Source: Ceratotherium simum simum (Eukaryota; Chordata; Mammalia; Perissodactyla; Rhinocerotidae). Taken from it: a stretch of 64,000 bases of DNA. Within the stretch, counting starts at the first letter, position 1; the number at the start of each line of letters is the position of its first letter. Positions 32,725 through 42,524 of this stretch are shown here, one piece after another. Where the stretch lies: the NCBI RefSeq assembly GCF_000283155.1, contig NW_004454267.1, forward strand, positions 2,103,765 to 2,167,764, read 5' to 3'. Below the pieces are notes generated by a model that saw only the letters and a list, made by a program, of their open reading frames with translations, was not told where the DNA came from and did no database searches. The translations under genes were made by a program, and so were the position numbers.

Positions 32725-32925
32725 TACTCCCTCCATGTACTAGCTACGGAAGTTCAGGTCAGGTTTATTTAACTTTTCTGTGCCTCAGTTTCCTTATCAG
32801 TAAAATGAGAATAATAATGGTGTCTTCCACATAATGTTGCTTGTGAGGAATGAAGAATATGATGCATGTAAAGTGTTCAGGACAGTTCCTGGCACTCAAT
32901 AAAAGTAAACATAGTTATCTCCAAT
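32725..32925 (+). repeat. MIR SINE
   Basis: TGTGCCTCAGTTTCCTTATC, GTAAAATGAGAATAATAATG and CCTGGCACTCAATAAAAGTA, sense. Confidence 0.9.
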
Positions 32926-32989
32926 GGGGTCTGAGCAAATAATGGGACTGACTTGAGGTCATTTACATTCGGACTCACCCAATGCCTCC

Positions 32990-33110
32990 AGTGGAATGCC
33001 TTCAGAGATGATCTGGTCCAAGACATGATTTTACAGATGTGGACACCAAGGACAGGAAAGGTGAAGTGAGTAACCCAGGCCCTCCAGTGGTAAGTGATTG
33101 AGGGTGCTAC
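32990..33110 (-). repeat. MIR-like (MIR3-type) SINE
   Basis: GATCTGGTCCAAGACATGAT, TTTTACAGATGTGGACACCA and the following GTGAGTAACCCAGGCCC are diverged antisense MIR-type wording. Confidence 0.55.
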
Positions 33111-33800
33111 CGTTATCCCCATATCCTTTCCATCATTGTATGCAGCTTTTCCCTGACTCCCAACCTATGGGACCTATGGCAGGGTGGTCACAATACAACC
33201 TTGGAAAAACAGTCATCTCTTCATGCACACACTATTCTTCATGCACTATTCTTCATCTCAGCAAACCTGGGAGGTGGGCAAAGAGGGTATTGTGAGTGAG
33301 GAAATGACCTTTGAGAGTTTACATTGGCTCCCTTTTGTCCCACAGTGGAGCTGAGACAGGATCCCTGAAGCTCTTTGCACAACACCGTGGTGCCTTGAAG
33401 AGCCTTGTGTCTTTGTTGCATTAGATAACCAACCTCAGATCTGTGTATCTTATAGGCAGAAAAGAAATCGGGCTGGTGGGTGTTCTCACCCTGATTTCTC
33501 TCTTAAACTCCATAGTGACAGCTATTATTCACCAGCATCTCATGGTTGGGGAAGCAGCTTCATCTAGCTCTTCACTAGTGACCCACTGATTCTCCCTTCC
33601 AGAGCCTAGGTGGCCAGGTATAGGGATTGTGACAGAGGCTAGGCCAGTAGGACAAAAGTGACATCATCTTTCTTCCCAACTCATCCCCCACTGCCTGCAA
33701 CCTTAGGTTAAGATACCTGTCTTACTTATGCATGATGTTAACCTGTGATGCCTTAAGAAATGCAAAAGCAGCCAGAACTCTCAAGAGCTGCTTGAGACTC
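33111..33800. other. Non-repetitive stretch, no gene recognised
   Basis: A small tandem repeat CACTATTCTTCATG occurs twice at 33228-33256. No exon or known repeat recognised. Confidence 0.45.
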
Positions 33801-34435
33801 TCTCAAGTGGGACTGTAAATTGGTACAGCTTCTTTGGAAAAAAGCCAGGCAGTATCTCCTAAGGCTAAACATTTACCTACTCTATCACCCAGCCATTCCA
33901 ACACTAGGTGTACAACCAAGAGAAAAGAGTGTTTATGTCCAACAAAAGACATAGATAAAAATGTTTATGACAGCTTTGTTAATAACAGGCAAAACTGCAA
34001 AAGACCTAAATGTTCATCAATAGGAAAATGGATAAATAAATTATGGCAATATCCACTCGATGAAATGTTATATGGCAATAAAAAAGAACGAAATACGACT
34101 ACATGCAACAGTAGGGATAAATCTCACAAATGTAATGATGAGATAAATAAGATAGACACCAAAGAAAACATGTTGTAATGATTCCATTTATCTGAAGTCC
34201 AAGGGTGTAAAACTAGTCTGTGGTGATAGAAGTTGTAAAGTGTTTATCATTGCAGGGGTTTCCACCGACTAAGAGGCATAAGAGAAACTTCTGGGGTGAT
34301 GGAATGTTCTGTTTCTTGACCTTGAGTGGTGGCTGCATGAGTGTGAACATACCTGAGAATTCATCAAGCTTTCCACATAAGGAATGTGCACTTTGCTCTA
34401 TGTATATCACAATAAAATATTTACAAATAAATTCT
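33801..34435 (+). repeat. 5'-truncated old L1M (ORF2 end plus 3' UTR)
   Basis: GGACTGTAAATTGGTACAGC, GGCAGTATCTCCTAAGGCTA, CATCAATAGGAAAATGGATA, GGGGTGATGGAATGTTCTGT, CTATGTATATCACAATAAAA. The frame at 33834-34178 is a residue of ORF2. It ends with an AATAAA-type signal. Confidence 0.88.
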
Positions 34436-34544
34436 GTCAGCTGGATCACTAAGGATTCATTCACTAGAAACCCAGAATAATCCCTAAGCAAAAACCCGTA
34501 AGATAAGTTTATCATGTAAGTCAACTTGTGGACCCTGAATACCT

Positions 34545-34795
34545 AGTAGATTCTTCTTTCTCAAAGACCTGATCCCTAGACGAGGATAAATAGCTCTTCT
34601 CTGAGCTGCCACTGGCATTGCACTCACTGAGCTCTGCTGTGTGTCTATCAGTCTCCTTATCAGACTGTGTGCCCCAAGGCCAGAGACTGTGATTCATTCA
34701 CCTCCTTACCCCAGTACCTAGCAGAATGCCTGGCTTAGGGTAGACAGCAACTATCAATGGACAATTGGAGTGAGTGAATGAAAGAATGAATATAT
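34545..34795 (+). repeat. L2 LINE 3' end
   Basis: CAGACTGTGTGCCCCAAGGC, CAGTACCTAGCAGAATGCCT and GAGTGAATGAAAGAATGAAT are a sense L2 3' terminus. Confidence 0.78.
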
Positions 34796-34888
34796 GTAGC
34801 ACACACAAATATCATCTTCGACTACAATCTAGAAAACTTCTGCTGGGCTGTGAGCTGCAGAATTATACTTTAGGCAGCATGATGTAGA

Positions 34889-35040
34889 CCAGTGGTTCTC
34901 AGCCTGGGGAAAATTTGCCTCCCAGGGGGCATTTGGCAATGCCTGGAGATATTTTTGGTTATCATAACTGGGGGAGGGGGTGCTAATGCACCTGGGATGA
35001 TGCTAAATACTTTACAATGCATAGGATAGCCCCCTCTCCC

Positions 35041-35075
<35 letters not shown>

Positions 35076-35130
35076 ATCATCCAACACAAAATGTCAATAG
35101 TGCCCAATAGTGCCAAGGTTGAGAAACCCT
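34889..35130 (+). mobile_element. MER5A hAT-Charlie MITE with internal (CA)n, nested in MIR
   Basis: AGTGGTTCTCAGCCTGGGGA, GGGGGCATTTGGCAATGCCT, GGATAGCCCCCTCTCCC and GGTTGAGAAACCCT are sense MER5A. The 8-bp flanks GATGTAGA (34881-34888) and GATGCAGA (35131-35138) are its TSD. A CA run replaces the consensus CCCCACAACAAAG area. Confidence 0.9.
35042..35073. repeat. (CA)n microsatellite inside MER5A
   Basis: Sixteen AC units starting exactly in the short ACA-rich part of MER5A. Confidence 0.95.
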
Positions 35131-35398
35131 GATGCAGAGGGACGGGTGCTACACACAGGAGGAAAGCCTTGAGCTTGAATACCAACTGGTTACTCATTAG
35201 CTGTGTGACTTTGGGTAAATTACAAAACTTCTCAGAGCTTTCTCTCTTGTGCAAATAGGGCTGATGCCTACCTGGAAATTAGTTGAGAGGATTAAATGAG
35301 CTAAGCTATTTGAAGTGCCTGGCTCAAAACAGGAACCTGGTGAGACTTGGTTCCCTTCCTTTCCCCAGTCCTTGTTTCTAATTCCCTTTCCCAGAGCC

Positions 35399-35871
35399 AC
35401 AGATGGGCAATTTTTTTTTTTTTTTAATTTTCTGTTTATTGCAGTAACACTGGTTTATAACATTGTAAAAATTTCAGGTGTACATCATTGTACTTCTATT
35501 TCTGCATAGATTACATCATGTTCACCACCAAAATACTAATTACAACCCATCACCACACACATGCATCTCAACAACAAAAAAACTACCAACCCAATTAAAA
35601 AATGGGCAAAAGACCTGAACAGACATTTCTCCAAAGAAGATATACAGATGGCCAACAGACACATGAAAAGATGTTCAAAATCACTAACTATCAGGGAAAT
35701 GCAAATCAAAACTACAATGAGATATCACCTCACGCCCGTCAGAATGGCTATAATTAACAAGACAGGAAACAACATGTGTTGGAGAGGTTGTGGAGAGAAG
35801 GGAACTCTCATACACTGCTGGTGGGAGTGCAAACTGGTGCAGCCACTATGGAAAACAGATGGGCAATTTTT
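35399..35871 (-). mobile_element. Young L1 insertion with 5' inversion (twin priming)
   Basis: From left to right: a poly(T) run, the reverse complement of an L1 3' UTR end (35416 to about 35563), then abruptly sense L1 ORF2 C-terminal coding sequence (about 35564-35854), open in frame and including residues [16 protein letters not shown] and [19 protein letters not shown] perfect direct repeat ACAGATGGGCAATTTTT flanks the whole at 35399-35415 and 35855-35871. On the minus strand the target reads TT/AAAAATTG, the L1 endonuclease consensus. The element is therefore one insertion whose upstream part was inverted during target-primed reverse transcription, with the segment between the two parts deleted. 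The 3' end is the same subfamily as the 1.8-kb insertion. Confidence 0.93.
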
Positions 35872-36480
35872 AATAAGAGAAACAGCCGTCAAGCATTGCT
35901 TCCTCTCCCTCCGCCTAAGAAACTACTGAAGAGCGAGGCTGCCTGTGAAGAACGCATTTTATTTGCCGGATACATCAATAGCCCCTGTTCCTAATGAAAT
36001 GCATTATTAAAAGATAAAGTTAACATATTCAGAACTCGTGCCCAAGTCGCATCCCAGTGTAATCTGCCATTCTCCCAGCGTTGCAGGTGTCCTGTAAGCC
36101 TGTCTCTGAAACACGGATTCTGATTTCCCCCTCTCCCTCGCTGTTCTCTAAGCCCACACAAACACACTGGGTTTCCGGGAGATAGCAAGCAGAGCTTCAG
36201 ACAATGCCAGCACCGTGTGCAAGTGGCAGAGACACGGCAAAGAGTCCAGCCTCGTTCTTTGCAAGTGAGAAGTGGAATTTCCTGCAGGGCTCAGTCTAAG
36301 GCTTGCTATATTCATCTCCCCTCCCCTTTACGTATTTATGAGAGCAACTGGCCCCTTGGCAAGCCTATGCTGAAATCTTGTGTGTGCTGATTAACATGGA
36401 GTTTGCTGTCCTTGGTGCTGAAAAGTCTCACAGTGCTAAGGGTTTCCAGGTAACATCTGCATTTCCGTTATTCACATGGA
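35872..36480. other. Non-repetitive block, candidate regulatory element
   Basis: About 610 bp with no repeat signature between two repeat-dense areas. AT-rich homeobox-like words (TAATGAAATGCATTATTAAA, GTGCTGATTAACATGGAG) and several retained CpGs occur. No exon recognised. Conserved non-coding status is a guess. Confidence 0.4.
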
Positions 36481-36584
36481 ACAAGGAATATGATAAGATA
36501 GGATATCAATATATATTTTAACATTATTTTAGCAAATGCTTAATATGGAATATTTGGAAAATACACAGAATGAAAATTATAACA

Positions 36585-36715
36585 AAAGTAACTAATATTT
36601 ACTGAGAGTATGCTACTTTCCAGGCAATGTTACCTTATCTCATGAGCTATATACCATATATTCATCATTTTTTAGTTGAGGAGAATTGAGTCAATAACAA
36701 TCTTATTAGCCTTCT
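36585..36715 (-). repeat. MIR-like SINE fragment
   Basis: CTAATATTTACTGAGAGTAT and CCTTATCTCATGAGC are decayed antisense MIR-type words. Confidence 0.5.
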
Positions 36716-36828
36716 CATGACAACCACATTGACAATGGAAGAAGAGCTGGGCTCCTTCAAATGCCAACTCCTCTGCTTGGCTCTGGATCCCATCTTCTCA
36801 CATCTTCTTAAAGGCTTGGCTCATCTTT

Positions 36829-37077
36829 TTTTTTTTTTTTTTTGTGAGGAAGATCAACCCTGAGCTAACATCTGATGCCAATCTTCCTCTTTTTTGCTGA
36901 GGAAGATTGGCCCTGAGCTAACATCTGTGCCTGTCTTCCTCCACTTTATATGGGACGCCGCCACAGCATGGCTTGACAAGTGGTGCGTTGGTGCGCGTCC
37001 GGGATCCAAACCCACGAACCCCGGGCCGCTGCAGTGGAGTGCGAACACTTAACCACTTGCACCACCGGGCCGGCCCC
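36829..37077 (-). mobile_element. ERE SINE with perfect 14-bp TSD
   Basis: Poly(T), GTGAGGAAGATCAACCCTGA, GGAAGATTGGCCCTGAGC, TATATGGGACGCCGCCAC, GGGATCCAAACCC and the head ACCACCGGGCCGGCCCC. CTTGGCTCATCTTT is repeated exactly at 36815-36828 and 37078-37091. The intact TSD and long T-run suggest a recent insertion into the L2. Confidence 0.96.
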
Positions 37078-38054
37078 CTTGGCTCATCTTTGATCCTGGA
37101 ATTATCATTTCCTCTGCTGTATCATCAGTTTCTCTCTTTCTACTTCACTATTCCCATTGGCATACAAACATGCCCAGTATTTCTCATCTTACAGAAAAGA
37201 AATAAAAGCCCTAGAGCATCACATCTATCTAAACATTTCCTCATTCCTTTCCTCCTTTTCAAAGAGAAACTCCTTGAAAGAGTGATTTTTAGTCACCATT
37301 TCTGGCTTCTTCACCTCCCACTTTATATTCTTTCTTCAGACCATTCACTCAAACCACGGCCCTACTCTAAAGCAACAACGGCCATCATACTGACAAATCC
37401 TACGGTCGCTTCTCTGAGCTCTTGTTTTATCTCCCAGCAACATTTGACATAGACAACCACTCCCGTCTCAAAACACTTAATTTTTTCTCTCGACTACTAT
37501 GTCACCACAAAATACTACTTTCCTCCTAACTCCACATCCCAGATTCTCAGTCTCTTTTCCTGGATCTTCCTCTTCCGCTCAACTTAAAATATTAAGCATC
37601 ACAGGGCTCAGTCCTGGGAAGGCTTCACTTCTCCAAGTACATGCCTCAGTCAATGAGTAATCTCATCCAATCCCATGGATTTAAAAACTATCGATATGTT
37701 GATGCCTTCCAAGTTTATATCTCCAGGTCCAATGTCTACCTTGATCTCTAGACTCCTACATTCAATTGCCTACCTGGTCTCTGCTTGGATGTGTTTGTCA
37801 TCTCAAACTTAACAGGGTTTGAAAGGACTGGTATTCCAGTCCTTCTCAATTCAGGAATTATCACAACCACCTAGTTTCTTAAGCCAAAATCCTGGGAATT
37901 ATCTTTGATTTTTCCTTACAGCTCACAACAAAACCCCCAATCAAATTTTATAGACTTAGCCTACAAAACATATCCCAATTCTATCAATTCCATCTACAAT
38001 GCCACTACTCTAGCATCTCCATTTCCTCTTCCCTGGATGGCTGAAAATCCCCAT

Positions 38055-38548
38055 CTTCCATTTTATTTTTCTTTGAATAGACAGTACACATGTTCAAAAA
38101 TCAAACCATATCAAAATATGTACACACTTGTCATTCATTGGCCCATTCCCACCCCTACCTTTCACAAGTAAACAAATTTTAGTTTTTTTTGGGTGTCCTT
38201 ACAGGGTCTTTACCCAAATATAAACTATATATCCCCCCTTGTTTTTACATGTTAGCACACGATGCATCCTTTTCTGCTCCTCTCACTTTCCCATACATTG
38301 GAGATCTTTCCATATGGATGCTTGGAGAGAGCTTCCTCATTATTTATTTAGTTGTTCAGGATTCCATTATATGGCTGTAAGAGAATTTATTTAACCAGTA
38401 ACCTAAGCTTTGACAACTGGGTTGTTTCCGGTCTTTTGCTGTCTCAAACGATTCTACAATAACCTTGTATATAGTATTTTCATACATGCACTTATATCCA
38501 TATGATAAATTACCAGAAGTATCTGCTGGATCAAAAGGAACATGCAGA
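38055..38548 (-). repeat. Old L1M 3' region inserted in L2
   Basis: GGAGATCTTTCCATATGGAT, CATTATATGGCTGTAAGAGA, TGGGTTGTTTCCGGTCTTTT and CAGAAGTATCTGCTGGATCA are the classic antisense L1M 3' UTR sequence. Confidence 0.88.
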
Positions 38549-38871
38549 AGCCACCTACCTGATTTCTCTGTTTTCTCTCTTGACCCCTACATTACATTTC
38601 CAAAGGCGTCTACAGGGGTGTTTTAAAAATGTAAATCATATCAGGTCACTCCCTAGCTCAAAGCCCTCCTAGGCTTCCCACTGTGTATATACGAGATTCA
38701 AATGCCTCACTCTGGCCTCCAAGATCTGCTTGTTTTGGACCGTGCCTACTCTGTCTCCACTCAGTAGGCTCCAGCAGTTCTTCTTTAAGTTTCTGGAACA
38801 CACCTGACTGTCCTCACCTCTGCACTTGCTCATCAGCAAGTGCACTAGTTGGCATGTTCTTTGATGAGATG

Positions 38872-39082
38872 AACACTTACGGTGTAAGTGACCGGGGTGG
38901 GAGTTGAATTCCAAACACAGATGCTCTCTGTCAGGTCCACGACTGCAAAGCTCTTCTCACTCCGTCACTGTTCTGCTTTGCTGATAAGTGGGGCCATTAT
39001 GAATTTTAAGATGATCAGAGTTATCTTGAAGATTATCAGGCAGATTTTCTGTTCAGGCAGATTTTCTGTTCTTTGGGTGATG
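38872..39082 (+). repeat. Segmental repeat copy A of a local inverted pair
   Basis: Over 194 aligned bases this matches the reverse complement of 41253-41446 at about 90% identity by manual alignment, with abrupt ends. Copy A interrupts the L2 and carries an extra 17-bp tandem duplication (39037-39053 and 39054-39070). Part of it resembles antisense MIR head (GGAGTTGAATTCCAAACACA). It may be a templated local insertion or a repeat family that I do not know. Confidence 0.8.
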
Positions 39083-39439
39083 ACACCCACATTCCTCACT
39101 CTCTATCTTCAGTTCAGCTTAAATATCACCTCCTCAGAGAAGCTTCTATGATACTCAATCTGAAGCCCTTCACTGTGCCCCTCTATTAATAGTGCCCCCT
39201 CTAACGAAACACCATTCTAGTATATTGTCATATTTTGTATTCTTTATAACTCTAATCACTATCAGAAAGTGCCTTGATATTTTTTGCGTATGCCTCCTAC
39301 TAAAACGTAAGCTTCATGAGGGCAGGGACCTGCCTGGATCATCACTGTAACCTCTGGTTCTAGAACAGTGCCCGAAAAAGTAGTGACTGACAATTGTTTA
39401 TTGAGTGAATGACTGTTAACATCCCAGTGTTTTAACTTC

Positions 39440-39960
39440 CAGCATCTTTCCCAAAATGCATATTTTAGATAGATGAGATGATATCATGCATATTAACTTT
39501 ATATCTTGTTTTTTTCATCTAACATTACATTTAAGCATTTCTTCAGGAAATCAAAAATTCCTTTCAAATCCCCTTTTTATGAATTTGGGATAACTTATCA
39601 TAGAGAGAGATTATAATTATTTCATTAATTCATTTTGCTACCGTTAGGTTGTTTCCACATTTTTTTGGTGTTTGAACTAACACAGTGATAAACATATTTA
39701 AGCATAAATATTCACTCATAAATTTGAATGTTCACTAAAACTGGGTTTACTAGGTCAAAAGAGTAAGATCATTTTAAGCCTTCAAATACTTTTATGAAAC
39801 AGCTTGTCAGAAAGATTGTGATAATTTATACACCTCCCAGCAGTAAATCACCGCGACCTCAGCAGCTTTAATATTTTTTCAATATTTACCAATTTGATAA
39901 ATTAAATTGTTGTCTTATAACTAATGAAGTTGAATATTTTTACAGGGCATCATTTACTGA
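39440..39960 (-). repeat. Old L1M 3' region
   Basis: CGTTAGGTTGTTTCCACATT, TGGGTTTACTAGGTCAAAAG and TATACACCTCCCAGCAGTAA are the antisense L1M 3' UTR/ORF2 end. Same class as 38055-38548 but a separate fragment. Confidence 0.83.
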
Positions 39961-40764
39961 TTAATAACAACATTATATCAATGCCCATTTCAACAGGCTT
40001 AGGAACAGTTTGGCTCTATTAAAGCTCAGACCATCAAGTAATCTTGCTATGAATTTTCTGCAAAGGAAAAAAAATATTAAACAACCTTGTGGGATTACCA
40101 CATAAGTACTGCTTGCTTTTCACCTACTTTGAGGAAAGACGAACCTCCTTTACAGGGCAATTTCTAGGAAATGCATTACACTTTCCTCGTTTTCCACATA
40201 GAATGTAATTTTCAGCATCATTGCTACATCTTCCAAGAGTGAGGCATTTTTGAATCATTGATGGATATTTTGAAGGGTCCATCATGAAGGGTCCATGTAG
40301 GGGCCTTTATTTTGCATTTTCTTGGACGATGCTTCTATTCAGAACCTACTATTAATTTTGAAGATTTAACTTTACCCCTACCCCAGGAATGGGATCCATG
40401 TATGTGTATCAGCAAAATAACATAACATAGACTGATTCCTCTATAGCTTAAGGTAACCTTTAATCTAATCTTAAAATTTTCAATGACTGTCTTCCAGAAC
40501 TAGGCATTTTATCCAATGATATCAAATTAGCATGTTATAAGGAGTGCTGCACAGATAGCTTACATTGATTCACAGATGACTAAAAATTCAGCAAGCCAAG
40601 AATCCCACATTATTGATTCATGCTAACAAAATGATTAAGCACAGCTAATCTTTACAACACATGCTGGGCGGAATGACATTTACAAATGCAGACAGACGGA
40701 AACCAATTGGACATAATTCTTTAAGGATTAAACTGATGGCTACAATTAGACGTGAAAAGGTGCG
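39961..40764. other. AT-rich non-repetitive block, candidate conserved element
   Basis: No repeat recognised. 40380-40760 contains TAATC/ATTA-type homeodomain words, TGATTCATGCTAACAAAATG, GATTAAGCACAGCTAATC and CAGACAGACGGAAACC. Its texture resembles developmental enhancers. No exon recognised. Confidence 0.4.
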
Positions 40765-40769
40765 CAGTC

Positions 40770-41126
40770 TTACTGCTGGGACTTGAGACTTAGACTCCAG
40801 TGTCCGAGTCTAATTTGGCCTCTTCCTTGGTTAACCATGATACCCTGCTGACCAGCTAGTTGAGTGGAGTTTCTCACACTAGTCAGGTTAATTACATTGG
40901 TTTGTAAAGCACGAAGTGTTACTGCTTCAACTTGCCTCTTGGAATCTTTGTCGCAAATGCTCTGAAGAAGGCCAAGCCTAGGATCATCACAATCAGATGC
41001 TGTCACCGTGGAATACCAGATGAGCCCACCAAAGCGCTTGGTGCAGAATACGAATATATCCCTTCTCGTCTGGTTCTTTATTGGAATTAAACACTGTGAA
41101 TCTAAAAGCTGTGGAACTCGCAGAAT
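40770..41126 (-). other. 118-codon stop-free frame, unidentified
   Basis: The minus-strand frame is open from 41126 (after a TAG) to a TAA at 40770-40772, with no recognised repeat beneath it. The predicted residues are mixed and protein-like, including CTKRFGGLIWYSTV, ASDCDDPRLGLLQSICDKDS and LRALQTNVINLTSV, without low complexity. There is no ATG near its start; GTG at 41004-41006 is the start given by naive ORF finding. I do not recognise a family. No poly(A) tail or TSD supports a processed copy. A GTAAGA (splice-donor-like) overlaps the stop region on the minus strand. It could be an exon, a pseudogene fragment or chance. Confidence 0.25.
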
Positions 41127-41252
41127 CTAATTTTTAAAAAAAAATTATTTCCTTTCTTTTTAAAGAAATACTCAGGCTTGACTCATAGCTCCCCATCTTA
41201 GAGAACAACTCTGTCTGCCATTTCTGTGTAGTTTCAAGGTTAGCCTGATAAA

Positions 41253-41446
41253 CATCACCCAAAGAGCAGAAAATCTGCTTGGTAACCTTCAAGATAACTC
41301 TGATCATCTTAAAATTCATAATGGCCCTGCTTATCAGCAAAGCAGAACAGTGACGGAGTGAGAAGAGCTTTGCAGCTGTGGACCTAACAGAGAGCACCTG
41401 TGTTTGGAAATCAACTCCCATTCCTATCACTTACACAGTAAACGTT
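41253..41446 (-). repeat. Segmental repeat copy B of a local inverted pair
   Basis: Partner of copy A (38872-39082), opposite orientation, about 2.2 kb away. It lacks the 17-bp tandem duplication. It does not obviously interrupt another element, so it is the likelier source copy. Confidence 0.8.
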
Positions 41447-41990
41447 CAATTCATGTTGTTACTATGTCCTAGTTTCACCCTCCCACCTATATCTGGCAGG
41501 GTTATTTTGAGACTCTGTTGGGATGGCTTAGGAAAGCTCCTCTAAAGAGGATATCACACACAATCCCAAAAGACCATGGTCCACATCTGATTGTTTCTTG
41601 GCTCTTTCTTCCCCGTCTTTCCAAAGCATTCTATACCTTCCCTACTCTCCACTATGCATTTACATTTGGGGAACTAGCAAGAATATACCCAAACAAAAAC
41701 TCCAAGAAAGGACAATTTTAGAGACATGCATTAACATTTCTATAATAGTTAGGACTCTTTCTCTTGACAGTGAGCAAAAAAAAAAGCAAACAAAAAAAAA
41801 CTTTGAATTATCTTGAAAAACAGAGGAAAGTGTTGGTCGCATAGAACACAAGCATTGCCCAAAGACCATAAAATCTCCTTGACAGACTCAAACTCAGACC
41901 TGCCAGTTTTAAACCTCATAATTATTCAGTCGAACAGAGGTAGAGGAGGCGGATGGTGAGTTTACTAGCTGTGACAATGTGGTAGCAGAA
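41447..41990. other. Non-repetitive stretch with A-rich run
   Basis: Nothing recognised except an A-rich run at 41771-41801. Confidence 0.4.
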
Positions 41991-41994
41991 ATTC

Positions 41995-42145
41995 CCTAAC
42001 TTGAAATCTGACCTTCATGGAGTCAAATCCTGTCTCTTCTACTGATGGGCTGTGGAATTTTGGACAACTAATCTAACTTCACCTGGCCTCAGTTTCCTCA
42101 TCTGTGAAATAGAGATAATGATGACCATAATCGTGACTAAATTCA
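41995..42145 (+). repeat. MIR SINE
   Basis: GGAGTCAAATCCTGTCTCTT, GGGCTGTGGAATTTTGGACA and CCTCAGTTTCCTCATCTGTG, sense. Confidence 0.88.
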
Positions 42146-42524
42146 CAGCTCAGATGGTGTCATCAGGATTCAATTTCTCCCCATCTTTCCACCCTACCCT
42201 TTTCCAGGCAAGCTTCATTCTGAGAATCCAGGGTGGCACTCAGCTTCTCCAGCCTTCTACCATGTTAAAATCCAAGTGAAATGAGGAAGCATCCTGAAAA
42301 GTCCCGGAGAACGTGGGTGCTGACTGAAGTCTGAGAGTCCTAGTCTACCTGGAATCATGGAGTCAATGCCTCCAAAATTGCATGGATAGAAAGACAGAAG
42401 TGATGAATTCCCAAACAAAATAAGGGGTGGTGGCCAGAAGATGGAGAAATGGATGTGCCAGAGGCAAAGCACAAATGTTTACTATGTTTGCTCAGCTGGA
42501 AATCAATGGTAACATCCTTCATGT
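42146..42524. other. Non-repetitive stretch
   Basis: No gene or repeat recognised. Confidence 0.4.

Larger units (their letters stand above)
34872..35340 (+). repeat. MIR SINE split by a MER5A insertion
   Basis: The MIR head (GGCAGCATGATGTAGA) ends at 34888. Its body resumes at 35131 and includes TCATTAGCTGTGTGACTTTG, GGTAAATTACAAAACTTCTC and GATTAAATGAGCTAAGC. Confidence 0.82.
36735..39415 (+). pseudogene. Long L2 LINE remnant (ORF2/RT region to 3' end), interrupted
   Basis: Sense L2 segments appear in consensus order. They include GGATCCCATCTTCTCACATC, then GGCATACAAACATGCCCAGT, TCATCCAATCCCATGGATTT, TTATATCTCCAGGTCCAATG and CATCTCAAACTTAACAGGG. Downstream are GTCACTCCCTAGCTCAAAGC, CTTAAATATCACCTCCTCAG, CTTCATGAGGGCAGGGACCT and the 3' tail TTATTGAGTGAATGAC. 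L2 ORF2 encodes endonuclease and reverse transcriptase; this copy is riddled with stops. It is interrupted by an ERE (36829-37077), an antisense L1M (38055-38548) and the 194-bp duplicated segment (38872-39082). Confidence 0.85.

Noticed and set aside
34380..34435. AATAAA signals considered as a gene 3' end
   Set aside because: They belong to the L1M 3' terminus, as do similar signals elsewhere in the window.
36973..37452. 159-codon plus-strand frame
   Set aside because: Starts inside an antisense ERE and continues through L2, so it is a chimera of repeats.
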